From Saccharomonospora marina XMU15 (GTDB lineage: Bacteria > Actinomycetota > Actinomycetes > Mycobacteriales > Pseudonocardiaceae): a DNA stretch of 64,000 nucleotides. This document shows, in pieces, positions 26,898 through 36,014 of this stretch; positions within the stretch are counted from its first letter, which is position 1; each line of letters opens with the position of its first letter. Location: positions 3,828,643-3,892,642 of the forward strand of contig NZ_CM001439.1 in assembly GCF_000244955.1 (NCBI RefSeq). The letters are read 5' to 3'. The position numbers and the translations under genes were made by a program. The notes under the pieces were generated by a model. That model saw nothing but the letters and a program-made list of their open reading frames with translations. It searched no databases and was not told where the DNA came from.

Positions 26898-28778
26898 TCA
26901 ACGGGTCCTGAACAGCCGCTTCCAGGTCTGGAAGCTGGACAGGTCGGCCGCGGCGATGCGGTACTGCCGCTGTGCCTGCCTTGCGTGGGTGCGAAACCGC
27001 CACAGCACCCGCATGCCGCGCCGCGCCAGCCGCAGCATCAGTTCGCGGTCCAGCCGGTACACCCGCACCCCCTCCTGGGAGGGGTCTGTCACGATCGCCG
27101 TGCGCAGCAGCGACACGTGCCACCACTTGCCGTCCTCCGCCGAGACGAACCCGGCCGCTCTGGGGCGGTTCGCCAGCTGGCTCGCCAGCCGCTTGGCCGC
27201 CACGGCGTAGGGCCTGGACGGGGTGCCTGCTGCCTTGGTCATCGCGATGGTGTTCGACGGCAGACCGGGCATCTCCGGAACCGGTTGGCTCACCGTCTCG
27301 GGATACTCGGCGCGCAGCTTGCGGATCTCGGCAGCGACCTCGACGCCGCCGTCGGAAAGCACCTGCGGTCCGCGTAGGAAGTCCTCGACCGCTTTGATCA
27401 TCGTGGCGGCCAGGCCGTAGCGCATCGAGATCAGGTAGTGCAGCAGTTCCCGGAACAGGAACCTGGTGACAGCGGGTACGTCGAAGTCGGTGTGCAACGA
27501 CGTGACGATCAGCCCGTTGCGGAAATGGAAGTAGCGGCTCCAGTCGTCCCACGCGCGCCAGTGGAAATCGCTGTGCCACACGGCGGCGCCGGGCAGCGTG
27601 ACGGTGCGAAAGCCCGCCGCGCGGGCACGCAGCCCGTACTCGACGTCGTCCCACTGGAAGAACAGCGGCAGCGGCAGCCCGATGGAATCGACGACCTCGG
27701 GCGGCACCAGGCAGCACCACCACGCGTTGTACGCAGGATCGACGTACCTGTCCTGGTTGTACTCGATCATGCTCGCGCGCACGAGTTCCTCGGTCGCAGG
27801 TACCCCGGCCCTGATGGCGTTGGGCTCGATTCCCTCGGCGTCGGCGTACAGCTGGTCAGGATGCAGAGCGCACAACATCTGACCGCCGACGATCACCGGT
27901 TGGACGGTGTGGTTGGCGAACTTGGTGACCCTGATCAGCGTGTCCGGCTCCAACCGGATGTCGTCGTCCATGAACAGCACATGTGTCTCGCGGGTCCGCT
28001 CGACCGCGATGGTTTCGTACATCCCCCTGGTGAATCCGCCCGCTCCGCCGAGGTTGCCCTGCCGCAGGTAACGCAGCTTGCTGCCGAGTTCGCCCTGCAC
28101 AACGGGAAACCGGGCGTGCGCTTCCACCGGGTCATCGCCCTGGTCGACGACGTAGACCGCGTCGATGTGGTCGAGTGTCTCCGCGTCGGCGGACAGCGCC
28201 CGCAGCGTCTCGACGCAGTAGTCGGCCCGGTTGTGCGTGCAGATCACCACCGTGCTGCGCCGGTCGCGACGTGGCACGCTGCTGGTGGACCAGCGAACGT
28301 GCGAGATCGCCAGCCGGTCGTCGGTGGTCTGCGCTCGCAGCCACAGCGCTCCCCCGTCGAGGAACCTGTCGACGTCGGCGCGCAGCCGCACCAGTTCCCA
28401 GGTCGCGGAGGACACCCGGGTGGTGGACACGATGCGGCTGTCGCCCTCGGTGTCTCCCGCGCAGATCGAGATGGTTCCGCCGCCCTGCACCAGCGCCGTC
28501 ACCACGACCTCGTCGGCCGTGGTCCAGCGCTGCCAGTAGCTGGCCGAGAATCGTCCGAAGTAGGTGTTGGTGGACACCACGGAGAAGGCGGCGATAGTGA
28601 GCAGATCCCGTTCCCTGGCGGCCGATCCGCGTTCCACGCGGCAGTACATGTCCGGCGGTGTATCGGCGGTGGGACCGGCGAAGAAGGTGCGCTGCACGAT
28701 GTCGGCACGCGTCGTCTCGCCCTCCGTGATCTGCGTGATCTCCGTGGTGGCGAGCGCGGTTTCCTTCTCTTCGAGCAT
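26898..28778 (-). CDS. glfT2: Galactofuranosyltransferase GlfT2
   Basis: Processive enzyme that builds the beta-(1-5)/(1-6) galactan of arabinogalactan from UDP-Galf. The 626-residue protein has an N-terminal beta-sandwich (about residues 50-170, with SASYWQRWTTADEVV), a GT-A domain starting TVVICTHNRADYCVETLRALS, the metal-binding FMDDDIRLEPDTLIRV, and FQWDDVEYGLRARAAGFRTVTLPGAAVWH with the catalytic Asp and His. A C-terminal helical region follows. The start at MLEEKETALATTE is the first ATG close to the domain; upstream in-frame sequence is Thr-rich and coded by a 25-bp repeat, so is probably leader. It is divergent from the emb gene. Confidence 0.92.
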   Translation of the reverse strand: MLEEKETALATTEITQITEGETTRADIVQRTFFAGPTADTPPDMYCRVERGSAARERDLLTIAAFSVVSTNTYFGRFSASYWQRWTTADEVVVTALVQGGGTISICAGDTEGDSRIVSTTRVSSATWELVRLRADVDRFLDGGALWLRAQTTDDRLAISHVRWSTSSVPRRDRRSTVVICTHNRADYCVETLRALSADAETLDHIDAVYVVDQGDDPVEAHARFPVVQGELGSKLRYLRQGNLGGAGGFTRGMYETIAVERTRETHVLFMDDDIRLEPDTLIRVTKFANHTVQPVIVGGQMLCALHPDQLYADAEGIEPNAIRAGVPATEELVRASMIEYNQDRYVDPAYNAWWCCLVPPEVVDSIGLPLPLFFQWDDVEYGLRARAAGFRTVTLPGAAVWHSDFHWRAWDDWSRYFHFRNGLIVTSLHTDFDVPAVTRFLFRELLHYLISMRYGLAATMIKAVEDFLRGPQVLSDGGVEVAAEIRKLRAEYPETVSQPVPEMPGLPSNTIAMTKAAGTPSRPYAVAAKRLASQLANRPRAAGFVSAEDGKWWHVSLLRTAIVTDPSQEGVRVYRLDRELMLRLARRGMRVLWRFRTHARQAQRQYRIAAADLSSFQTWKRLFRTR

Positions 28779-28792
28779 GCGGCTTGGTCCCC

Positions 28793-28842
28793 GTGATTCG
28801 TTGCTGCGGTGGTCGCTGTGATTCGTCGCTGTGGTGGTCGTT
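28793..28842 (-). repeat. Two-copy 25-bp direct repeat in the glfT2 leader
   Basis: The plus strand has two adjacent 25-bp units beginning GTGATTCGTYGCTGYGGTGG (28793-28817 and 28818-28842), identical at 22 of 25 positions. It ends 14 nt upstream of the glfT2 ATG. The repeat may be an operator array or simple slippage product. Confidence 0.75.
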
Positions 28843-29059
28843 GTGGAAACGGTCGGCTCGAACGGTTCGGCGAGCGCGGCACCGACGAAACCGAAGTCGA
28901 CCACAACACCGAAGCGGCTGCTACTTGCGAAGCGGCCATCCGGCAAGCTCTACTCTTTCGAGTGAGGGATGTGTAACGAACTCGAGTGAACTTGTGCCGT
29001 GAGCAAAAGGAGTTGTGGCGACGGGCCGCGGCTCGGCTGAATTGCCGCCCGGCACGCAC

Positions 29060-29065
29060 TAGCCT
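29060..29065 (+). promoter_or_regulatory. -10 box of a probable leaderless emb promoter
   Basis: TAGCCT ends 6 nt before the GTG start of the arabinosyltransferase gene and no ribosome site lies between, the same arrangement as for murE and the secreted protein gene. Confidence 0.5.
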
Positions 29066-29071
29066 GCGCCG

Positions 29072-32000
29072 GTGCTCTCCCTGCATTCCACGCCCGTTCG
29101 GGTGGAAACCGGCTCGGTCCCGCGTTCGGCGAGCGCACGCCGCCGGAGTCGGCTAGCGACCCTACTCGGCCTGGTTGCCGGACTGTGCGCGCTGGCGTTC
29201 CCGCTCGCGCCCGTGGAACAGCAAACCGCGCGCTACCACTGGCCGGAACCAGGGTCGGCGGACACCGCGACGGCCATGCCGCTGCTGCCCTACCAACCGC
29301 TGACACTGGAGGCGACGTTCTCGTGCGCTGCCGTGGCTGCGGCGAGTGCGTCCGGCCCGGGACCGCACGTGGTGCTGTCCACCACACCACCCAGGGTTGA
29401 CCCAGCGGCCGCGCCGCTGCCCGGACTCCGGGTGGTCGAGGACGACGGCATGCTGCGGATCAGCAGCTACGGCACCCGAATAGCGCAACAGGCCGTGCCC
29501 GCGGCCGGCGAGTGCACCTGGCAGGTGCACTCGGATCATCGGCGCACCGAACTGCGCAAGGACGGCAACATCGTCGCCCGCGTCGACGCCGACGTTCGCC
29601 CCGCCGTCTCCGGAGCTTTCACCGATTCGTCCACAGTGGATGGTTTGCGACTGGACCTTGTCGCGGACACCCGCTTCCAGACCGCGCCGAGTTCCGCGAA
29701 GCTGGCTCTCGGCATCGCCTGCCTGCTGGCTCTGGGCGCGATGCTCGCCGCCGTTGGCAGGCTCGACCGCGCCCACCGGGGCCACTCCCGCACGGGTTCG
29801 CGCCGAGGGTGGTGGCGTCCTCGCGCTGTGGACGGCGTGGTGGCGGCGCTGGCCGTGGTGTGGCAGTTCATCGGGCCAGTCACCGTGGACGACGGCTACA
29901 TCGCCGGGATCGTGCGTGGCAGTGAGCACAGCGGCTTCCTCGGCAACGCCTACCGCTGGCTGAACGCGCCGGAAGCCCCGTTCAGCTGGATCTACGAGCC
30001 CTACCGGCTGTGGTCGCAGGTGTCGGTGGAAGCGTTGTGGCTACGGGTGCCGTCCACGCTGCTGCTGCTGTCGAGTTGGTGGCTGCTGTCGCGACTGCTG
30101 CTGCCACGGCTCGGCCGGTTCGGTGGCCAGCGGTGGGTGCCGTGGCTGGCGGCCACGGCGCTGCTGGTGTGGTGGCTGCCGTTCAACCTGGGGCTGCGGC
30201 CCGAACCCTGGGTGGCGGTGGGCACCCTGGCGGTCTTCTACCTGGTCGAACGGGCCATCGCCACATGGACGATCCGACCGCTCGCGCTGGCCGTCGCGCT
30301 CGCCCCGGTCACCGCGGCGGTCACGCCCGGCGGGATCATGGCGCTCGCCCCGCTCGGCTGCGCAGCGGTGCCGCTGTTTCGGTTGCTCAGGACCCGCACC
30401 GACCTGAGCGTGACGGCACGGGTGGTGGTGCCGCTGGCCGCGCTCGGGGTCGCGGCGCTGCCGATGTTCGCCGATCAGGGACTGGCCGCCGTTGTCGAGG
30501 CGGTCCGGGTCCGCACCCTCATCGGCGGTGATCTGCCCTGGTACCAGGAGCCGCAGCGCTACGCGCACCTGCTCGGATTCGACTCGTTCGAAGGCTCATT
30601 GCCGCGCAGGGCCGCGGTGCTGCTCACGCTGACCGGGGTGGCAGCGCTGATGTGGACACTGTCGCGGCGGCGGGCGAGGCAGCTGCCAGGGCTGTCGCGC
30701 CCGGTCGCGATCCGGCTGACGGCCACGTTCACCGTCGCGCTGGCGACGATGACGTTCACCCCGACGAAGTGGACACAGCATTTCGGTGCGCTGGCGGGCA
30801 TCGGAGCAGCGGTGCTCGTGGTGGCCTGCCACACCTGGTCACGGTCGAGGAACTGGCACACCGCGGAGTTGCTCGCCGGGCTGGCGGTCACCACGGTCGT
30901 CGGCTCACTCGTACTGGCGGGCCGCAACGAATGGCCCTACCTGTCCAACGACGGCGTGACATGGGGCACGATCACCCCGCAACTCGGTGGCGTCGAACTG
31001 GCCACGCTGGCACTCACTATGGGCGGCACCCTCACCGTGGCGCTCGCGATCGTCGCGGCGTGGCGGCGAAGCGGCGGCAGGCGGGCACTTCCGGGATCGT
31101 CACGGCTGCCGAGTCCCGCGCTGCTCACCGCCCTGCTGATGGTGGCGACGGTCGGGCTGAGCTTCTACTCCTTCGGCAAGGCCGGCCTCGCGCGAGCCGA
31201 CAGCTACACCATGGCCTCCGACAACCTCGCCGCGGCACAGGGCGACAGCTGCGGCCTCGCCGACGCGCTCGCGGTGGAGGCCGACCCACGGAGGGGCGCG
31301 CTACCCGCCGCGGGCGCGGGCCCGACCGCCACGGACCGGCCCGAGCTCGCCGTCGGTGGTGCCGTGCTGCCGGGGTGGCTGGCGGCACCCGCGGAACCGA
31401 CCGGGGACGGAACCGGGCCGGCGTTTCGAACCGGATGGTTCCGGCTCAGCCAGGCCCAACGCGACGGCGACCTGCCCGTGGTGGTCACCACCAACGGGCG
31501 AGCGGGGCGAATCACCGCGCGGTTCGCCGGGCCGGGCACGAGCACCGAGACCGAGGTCGCCGCACCGGTGAGCACCGAACGTGGCGACACCGTCGACGTC
31601 CGGGTCATGGCGCCCGGCGGCGCGGCCCGGGTGCGGCTCGACGTCGCCGCGGGCGGCGAACCGTTGGCGGTGAGCGTGCCACGCAGCCCCGAGCTGTCGC
31701 CGATGAACTCGCTACTACCGCCGGGCAGCAGCGCGGTGGTGGACTGGCCGGTCGCCTTCTTCTTCCCCTGTGTCCGGCACGCGGCCATGACCGAAGGAGG
31801 CACCGAACTGCCCGGCTGGCGATTGACCACCCAGCAGGGAAACGACGCCGGTGAGGTGGCCTACTCCCCGGTGCACGGCGGGCCGTTCGCCGCGGCGCGG
31901 TTGCTGTCACGACAGCAGCGGGTCCCGGTGTACTTGCGAGGCGAGCCGGCCCGGGAGCCCGCGCGGCTGTACCGGTGGCAGCCACGCACCGCTGCCCGGG

Positions 32001-32080
32001 CCCGGCCGCACCTGACCGAGCGCACCGTGCCAGGCTGGAGCGATGCGGCGCCGCTGAACGTGCCGGGTCTGAGCGGGTGA
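29072..32080 (+). CDS. emb: Arabinosyltransferase of the EmbA/B/C family
   Basis: GT-C membrane enzyme that adds arabinofuranose from decaprenylphosphoryl-arabinose to arabinogalactan or lipoarabinomannan; this family is the ethambutol target in mycobacteria. The 1002-residue protein has an N-terminal membrane helix followed by a periplasmic beta domain (about 45-215). Many membrane helices follow (about 215-720), including GPVTVDDGYIAGIVR, whose DD is the likely GT-C catalytic pair. TPTKWTQHFGALAG and NEWPYLSNDGVTWG are family blocks. A C-terminal carbohydrate-binding region (about 740-1002) follows. Start GTG at 29072 is leaderless. Only one Emb is in this window, so A, B or C cannot be assigned. 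Confidence 0.92.
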   Translation: MLSLHSTPVRVETGSVPRSASARRRSRLATLLGLVAGLCALAFPLAPVEQQTARYHWPEPGSADTATAMPLLPYQPLTLEATFSCAAVAAASASGPGPHVVLSTTPPRVDPAAAPLPGLRVVEDDGMLRISSYGTRIAQQAVPAAGECTWQVHSDHRRTELRKDGNIVARVDADVRPAVSGAFTDSSTVDGLRLDLVADTRFQTAPSSAKLALGIACLLALGAMLAAVGRLDRAHRGHSRTGSRRGWWRPRAVDGVVAALAVVWQFIGPVTVDDGYIAGIVRGSEHSGFLGNAYRWLNAPEAPFSWIYEPYRLWSQVSVEALWLRVPSTLLLLSSWWLLSRLLLPRLGRFGGQRWVPWLAATALLVWWLPFNLGLRPEPWVAVGTLAVFYLVERAIATWTIRPLALAVALAPVTAAVTPGGIMALAPLGCAAVPLFRLLRTRTDLSVTARVVVPLAALGVAALPMFADQGLAAVVEAVRVRTLIGGDLPWYQEPQRYAHLLGFDSFEGSLPRRAAVLLTLTGVAALMWTLSRRRARQLPGLSRPVAIRLTATFTVALATMTFTPTKWTQHFGALAGIGAAVLVVACHTWSRSRNWHTAELLAGLAVTTVVGSLVLAGRNEWPYLSNDGVTWGTITPQLGGVELATLALTMGGTLTVALAIVAAWRRSGGRRALPGSSRLPSPALLTALLMVATVGLSFYSFGKAGLARADSYTMASDNLAAAQGDSCGLADALAVEADPRRGALPAAGAGPTATDRPELAVGGAVLPGWLAAPAEPTGDGTGPAFRTGWFRLSQAQRDGDLPVVVTTNGRAGRITARFAGPGTSTETEVAAPVSTERGDTVDVRVMAPGGAARVRLDVAAGGEPLAVSVPRSPELSPMNSLLPPGSSAVVDWPVAFFFPCVRHAAMTEGGTELPGWRLTTQQGNDAGEVAYSPVHGGPFAAARLLSRQQRVPVYLRGEPAREPARLYRWQPRTAARARPHLTERTVPGWSDAAPLNVPGLSG

Positions 32081-32116
32081 AACCTGCGCCTTCAGCCGAC
32101 TCGTCGCGGCAGGAGG

Positions 32117-34810
32117 CTAGTCGGGGGCGTTGATCTGCCGCAGCCTGCGGGGCCCGGTGTCGGGCCGCGAGGGCGGGTGACCCAAAACGACTCGGGCGTT
32201 GGTCACGAACACACCTTCCGGCGAGGCCAGCACCGGGTCGAGGACCAGCGAGCGCACCTCCGGGTTGTCCTCTGCGAGCGCGGCGACCCGCAACACGAGG
32301 TCCTCCAGCGCCTCCAGGTCGGCAGGCTCGTCTCCCCGGTAACCGGTCAGCAGCGGTGCGGTTCTCGGCTCACGCACCAGAGTCGCCGCGTCCACATCGG
32401 TGAGTGGCACCGCGCGAAACGCCTGGTCGCCCAGCAGCGCGCTCACCACCCCGGAAAGCCCGAAGGAGACGAGCGTTCCGAAGGACGGGTCGTCCTGCAG
32501 CCCGACCGCGCAGGAAACACCTTTCGGTGCCATCCGCTGCACGTACATCCGCTCGGTCCCGGACACCTCGCGGATGTCCCGGTAGCCCGCGCGTACCGAC
32601 TCCTCCGAGATCAGGTCGAGCCGCACACCGGCGAGGTCGGCCCTGCCCCGCAGGGTGTCGTCGATCGACTTCAGTGTCACCGGGTATCCCAGCTCGGCGG
32701 CAGCCTCCACGGCCTCTTGCTCCGCGCCCACCGCCCGGAACGGCACGACCGGGATGCCGTAGCAGTCGAGCAGCCCCACCACGTCGTCGACGGCCAGCTC
32801 GACGTCGTGCTCACCCAGCAGCCGCCGCACCATCCCGCCCGCGCGCTCCGGGTGCAGGCCCGCGGGCCGCACGACCGTGCCCTGCGGCCGTTCCCGCCAC
32901 GCCGCGTAGCGCACCACCCTGGCGAGCGCGTTCACCGCCCGCTCGGGGCTGGGATAGGAGGGGATCGATCCGAACGACGGCGCCCCGTCGTCCGACACCA
33001 CGGCCAGTTCGTCGGGAACGCCCTCCGCGGCGAGGAAGGTCGACACGATCGGCTTGCCCTGGCCGTCGTCGCGCGCCACCACGGTGTCGCGAAGTGCCCG
33101 CGCGTAAGCCGTGCCCGGAATCGCCACCGGCGGGACGAACACCACGACCAGCGCGTCCACCTCCGGTGAGTCCAGCGCCTCGCCGACCGCGGCGGCGAAT
33201 TCCTCGGGACCGGCCTGCGGGCCGACGTCCACCGGGTCGACGCCCAGCCGCAGCCCCTGTGCCCGCGCCGTGTCGGCGGCGAGCAATCCGATGGCGCTGG
33301 AGTTCCCGACGATCGCGATGCGCGAACCCGCTGGCAGCGGTTGGTGTGCGAACACCAGCGCGGTGTCGAACAGTTGTGCCAGCGTGTCCACCCGCACCAC
33401 CCCGGCCTGCTCGAACAGGGCCTGCACGCTGGACTCGTCGATCTCGGTGGAAGTGGCGGCCAGCTGTGGCCGCACAGCGTGCCGTCCCGACTTCACCGCC
33501 ACGATCGGTTTGCTGCGGCCGAGCCTGCGAGCCAGCCGCGCGAACTTGCGAGGGTTACCGAAGGACTCCAGGTACAGCAACACCAGATCGGTCGCCGGGT
33601 CGGTCTCCCAGTACTGCAGCAGGTCGTTGCCGGAGACGTCGGCACGGTTGCCCGCCGACACGAACGTCGAAAGGCCCAGGCCCCGCGACTCCGCGTCGGC
33701 GAGGATCGCGATGCCCAGCGCGCCGGACTGGCAGAAGAACCCGGTGCGCCCGCGCTTGGGCAGGCGCGGCGCGAGGGTGGCGTTGAGCCGCACCGCGGGA
33801 TCGGTGTTGAGCACCCCGAGCGCGTTCGGCCCCACGACGCGCATTCCGTGCGCTCTGGCCTCTCCGACCAGCCGCAGTTCGGCGTGCAGTCCGTGGGGGC
33901 CTGCCTCTGCGAACCCGGCCGACACGATCACCAGTGTCTTGACCCCCTTGGCCAGCGCACCGTCGAGCACGGCCTCCACCTGGTCGGCGGGCACGGCCAC
34001 GACCGCGAGATCGACGGCGTCGGGAATATCCACGACGGATGGATATGCCCGCACACCGCGAACCGAGGAGTGCTCGGGATTGACCGGGTAGACCGTGCCC
34101 GCGAAGTCGGCGGCCAGCACATTGGACAGCACCGCATAGCCGATCTTGGTGGGGTCGGTGGAAGCGCCGATGACCGCGACCGAGCGTGGATGCAGCAGGT
34201 TGTGCACGCTGCGCGCCTCGGCCGCCTGCTCCCTCGCCCTCGCCACGGCCAGCGACTCCTCGGTGGGGTCGATGTCGAACTCCAGGTGCACCACGCCTTC
34301 CTCGAAGGCACGGCTCACCTGGTAACCGGCGTCGCGAAACACCCGGATCATCGCGGTGTTCTCGGCGAGCACCTCGGCGACGAAACGGCGCAGCCCGCTC
34401 TCCGATGCCGCCGCCGCGAGATGCTCCAGCAGGATCGAGCCGAGACCGCGACCCTGGTGGGCGTCGTCCACCACGAACGCCACCTCGGCCGAACCTGCGT
34501 CCAGCCGTTCGTAGCGGCCGACGGCGACGATGTCGTCGCCGAGCAGCGCCACGAACGCGACCCGGTCGTGGTGGTCGACCGTGGAGAACCGCTCCAGATC
34601 GCGCGGCGGGATGCGCGGGTAGGCGCCGAAGTAGCGCAGGTACCGGGTGCGTTCCGACAACCGCCCGTGCAGCGCGACGAGCCCGTCGGCGTCGGAAGGC
34701 ACCACCGGCCGCAGGTGCACGGTGCCGCCGTCGGCGAGCACCACGTCGGCTTCCCAATGCCTGGGATAGTCGAACGGGTCGCGACCGGTGTGCTCAGTGC
34801 CTGCCGTCAT
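32117..34810 (-). CDS. pat: Protein lysine acetyltransferase: GNAT fused to inactive NDP-forming acyl-CoA synthetase-like region (Pat)
   Basis: 897 residues. The N-terminal GNAT domain (about 15-180) has the acetyl-CoA loop VVDDAHQGRGLGSILLEHLA. Then come a CoA-binding Rossmann domain (SVAVIGASTDPTKIGYAVLSN), succinyl-CoA-ligase-like domains, and a C-terminal ATP-grasp-like domain (about 670-880). The loop that in active ADP-forming acyl-CoA synthetases holds the phospho-His (SHTGALAG) reads AATSTEIDESSVQALF, with no His. The ATP-grasp HKSDVGGV block reads GRADLAGV. This matches Pat-type enzymes in which the synthetase part is a regulatory or sensor module. These enzymes acetylate and inactivate acyl-CoA synthetases. 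Lies 20 nt after acuC. Confidence 0.88.
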   Translation of the reverse strand: MTAGTEHTGRDPFDYPRHWEADVVLADGGTVHLRPVVPSDADGLVALHGRLSERTRYLRYFGAYPRIPPRDLERFSTVDHHDRVAFVALLGDDIVAVGRYERLDAGSAEVAFVVDDAHQGRGLGSILLEHLAAAASESGLRRFVAEVLAENTAMIRVFRDAGYQVSRAFEEGVVHLEFDIDPTEESLAVARAREQAAEARSVHNLLHPRSVAVIGASTDPTKIGYAVLSNVLAADFAGTVYPVNPEHSSVRGVRAYPSVVDIPDAVDLAVVAVPADQVEAVLDGALAKGVKTLVIVSAGFAEAGPHGLHAELRLVGEARAHGMRVVGPNALGVLNTDPAVRLNATLAPRLPKRGRTGFFCQSGALGIAILADAESRGLGLSTFVSAGNRADVSGNDLLQYWETDPATDLVLLYLESFGNPRKFARLARRLGRSKPIVAVKSGRHAVRPQLAATSTEIDESSVQALFEQAGVVRVDTLAQLFDTALVFAHQPLPAGSRIAIVGNSSAIGLLAADTARAQGLRLGVDPVDVGPQAGPEEFAAAVGEALDSPEVDALVVVFVPPVAIPGTAYARALRDTVVARDDGQGKPIVSTFLAAEGVPDELAVVSDDGAPSFGSIPSYPSPERAVNALARVVRYAAWRERPQGTVVRPAGLHPERAGGMVRRLLGEHDVELAVDDVVGLLDCYGIPVVPFRAVGAEQEAVEAAAELGYPVTLKSIDDTLRGRADLAGVRLDLISEESVRAGYRDIREVSGTERMYVQRMAPKGVSCAVGLQDDPSFGTLVSFGLSGVVSALLGDQAFRAVPLTDVDAATLVREPRTAPLLTGYRGDEPADLEALEDLVLRVAALAEDNPEVRSLVLDPVLASPEGVFVTNARVVLGHPPSRPDTGPRRLRQINAPD

Positions 34811-34830
34811 CGCTGCCTCAGTCTCTCGGG

Positions 34831-36003
34831 TCAGTCTCTCGGGTCGTCGGGGTCCAGTCCGTGCAGCGGGAACACCGCGCGGCGGGTGTCGCGGATGGCG
34901 GCGTCGACCGCGTCGTCGAGCCCGTCGCCCCAGCTGGAGAATCCCGTGTCACCACCGTCGGTCATCGCGAGCGGTAGCTCGGCGTGAGGCGCCAGCCCGC
35001 GGACGTGGTCGCTCCACGATGCCGGCAGCGGCGTGACGGGGTCGATGTCGCGGTCCAGCACCGTGGCCAGCAGGTGGGTCCACGACCTGGGAACCACCCT
35101 GATGAGCTGGTATCCGCCGCCGCCCACCGCCAGCCACTTGCCGTCGGCGTAGGTCTTGGCCAACTCGCGCAACGTGGCGTAGATCGTGCGGTGGCCGTCC
35201 ACCGTCAGCGACAGGTCGGCGAGCGGGTCCTCGTCGTGGGAGTCGACACCGCACTGGGTGACGAGCAGTTGCGGCCGGAACTCGGCCAGCAGTGACGGGA
35301 CGACGGCGTCGAAGGCTCGCAGCCACCCCGCGTCCTTGGTTCGCGGCGGCAGTGGGACGTTCACGGCGTAGCCCTCCGCCGCCTCGACGCCGGTCTCGGC
35401 GGAGTACCCGGTGCCGGGGAACAGCGTGAAGGGGTGCTGGTGCAACGAGACGGTCAGCACCCTGCGGTCGCCGTAGAAGGCCGCCTGCACGCCGTCTCCG
35501 TGATGCACATCGGTGTCGACGTAGGCGATACGGTCGAAGCCGTTGTCCAGCAACCACGAGATCGCCACCGAGCAGTCGTTGTACACGCAGAAGCCGGAAG
35601 CGTGGTCGGACATCGCGTGGTGCAGCCCGCCCGCGATGTTCACGGCCCGGTCGGCCCTGCCCTCGGCGATGCGTCGCGCGCCGAGCAGTGTGGAGCCGAC
35701 GACCAGCGCGCCTGCCTCGTGCATGCCGGAAAAGATCGGGTTGTCCTCGGTGCCGAGGCCGTGCCCCACCTGCCAGCTCGCCATCGGCGCCTGCTTGACC
35801 GCTGACACGTACTCGGCCGTATGCGCCCGGTACAGCGCTTCCTCGTCGGCGGCCTCCGGTGCCAGCACGGGAACGTCGTCGAGCACGCCGAGCGCGGTCG
35901 CGAGCCGGATGGCGAGGTCGAGTCGAATCGGGTTGAACGGATGCTCACCGCCGAGGTCGTAGGCGAGCAGTGCGGGGTCCCAGACGACGGCCGAACGTGA
36001 CAT
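34831..36003 (-). CDS. acuC: AcuC-like class I/II deacetylase
   Basis: A 390-residue arginase/deacetylase-fold zinc enzyme expected to remove acetyl groups from lysines. Motifs: GGLHHAMSDHASGFCVYND (active-site His pair), YVDTDVHHGDGVQAAFY (zinc ligands Asp and His), LFPGTGYSAETG, and VGGGGYQLIR with the transition-state Tyr. AcuC in Bacillus reverses acetylation of acetyl-CoA synthetase. Here it lies directly upstream of the acetyltransferase gene pat, supporting the same role. The ATG at 36003 follows the sseA stop by 11 nt. Confidence 0.92.
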   Translation of the reverse strand: MSRSAVVWDPALLAYDLGGEHPFNPIRLDLAIRLATALGVLDDVPVLAPEAADEEALYRAHTAEYVSAVKQAPMASWQVGHGLGTEDNPIFSGMHEAGALVVGSTLLGARRIAEGRADRAVNIAGGLHHAMSDHASGFCVYNDCSVAISWLLDNGFDRIAYVDTDVHHGDGVQAAFYGDRRVLTVSLHQHPFTLFPGTGYSAETGVEAAEGYAVNVPLPPRTKDAGWLRAFDAVVPSLLAEFRPQLLVTQCGVDSHDEDPLADLSLTVDGHRTIYATLRELAKTYADGKWLAVGGGGYQLIRVVPRSWTHLLATVLDRDIDPVTPLPASWSDHVRGLAPHAELPLAMTDGGDTGFSSWGDGLDDAVDAAIRDTRRAVFPLHGLDPDDPRD

Positions 36004-36014
36004 GGGAGTCGAGC

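Larger units (their letters stand above)
28779..29071. other. glfT2-emb divergent intergenic region
   Basis: 293 bp with no convincing gene. It contains a tandem 25-bp repeat just upstream of glfT2 (28793-28842, separate entry) and a TAGCCT -10 box for emb (28779-29071 right end). The left part is an open frame in phase with glfT2 but composed mainly of Thr/Asn/Ser repeats. Both cell-wall genes must be controlled from here. Confidence 0.6.
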
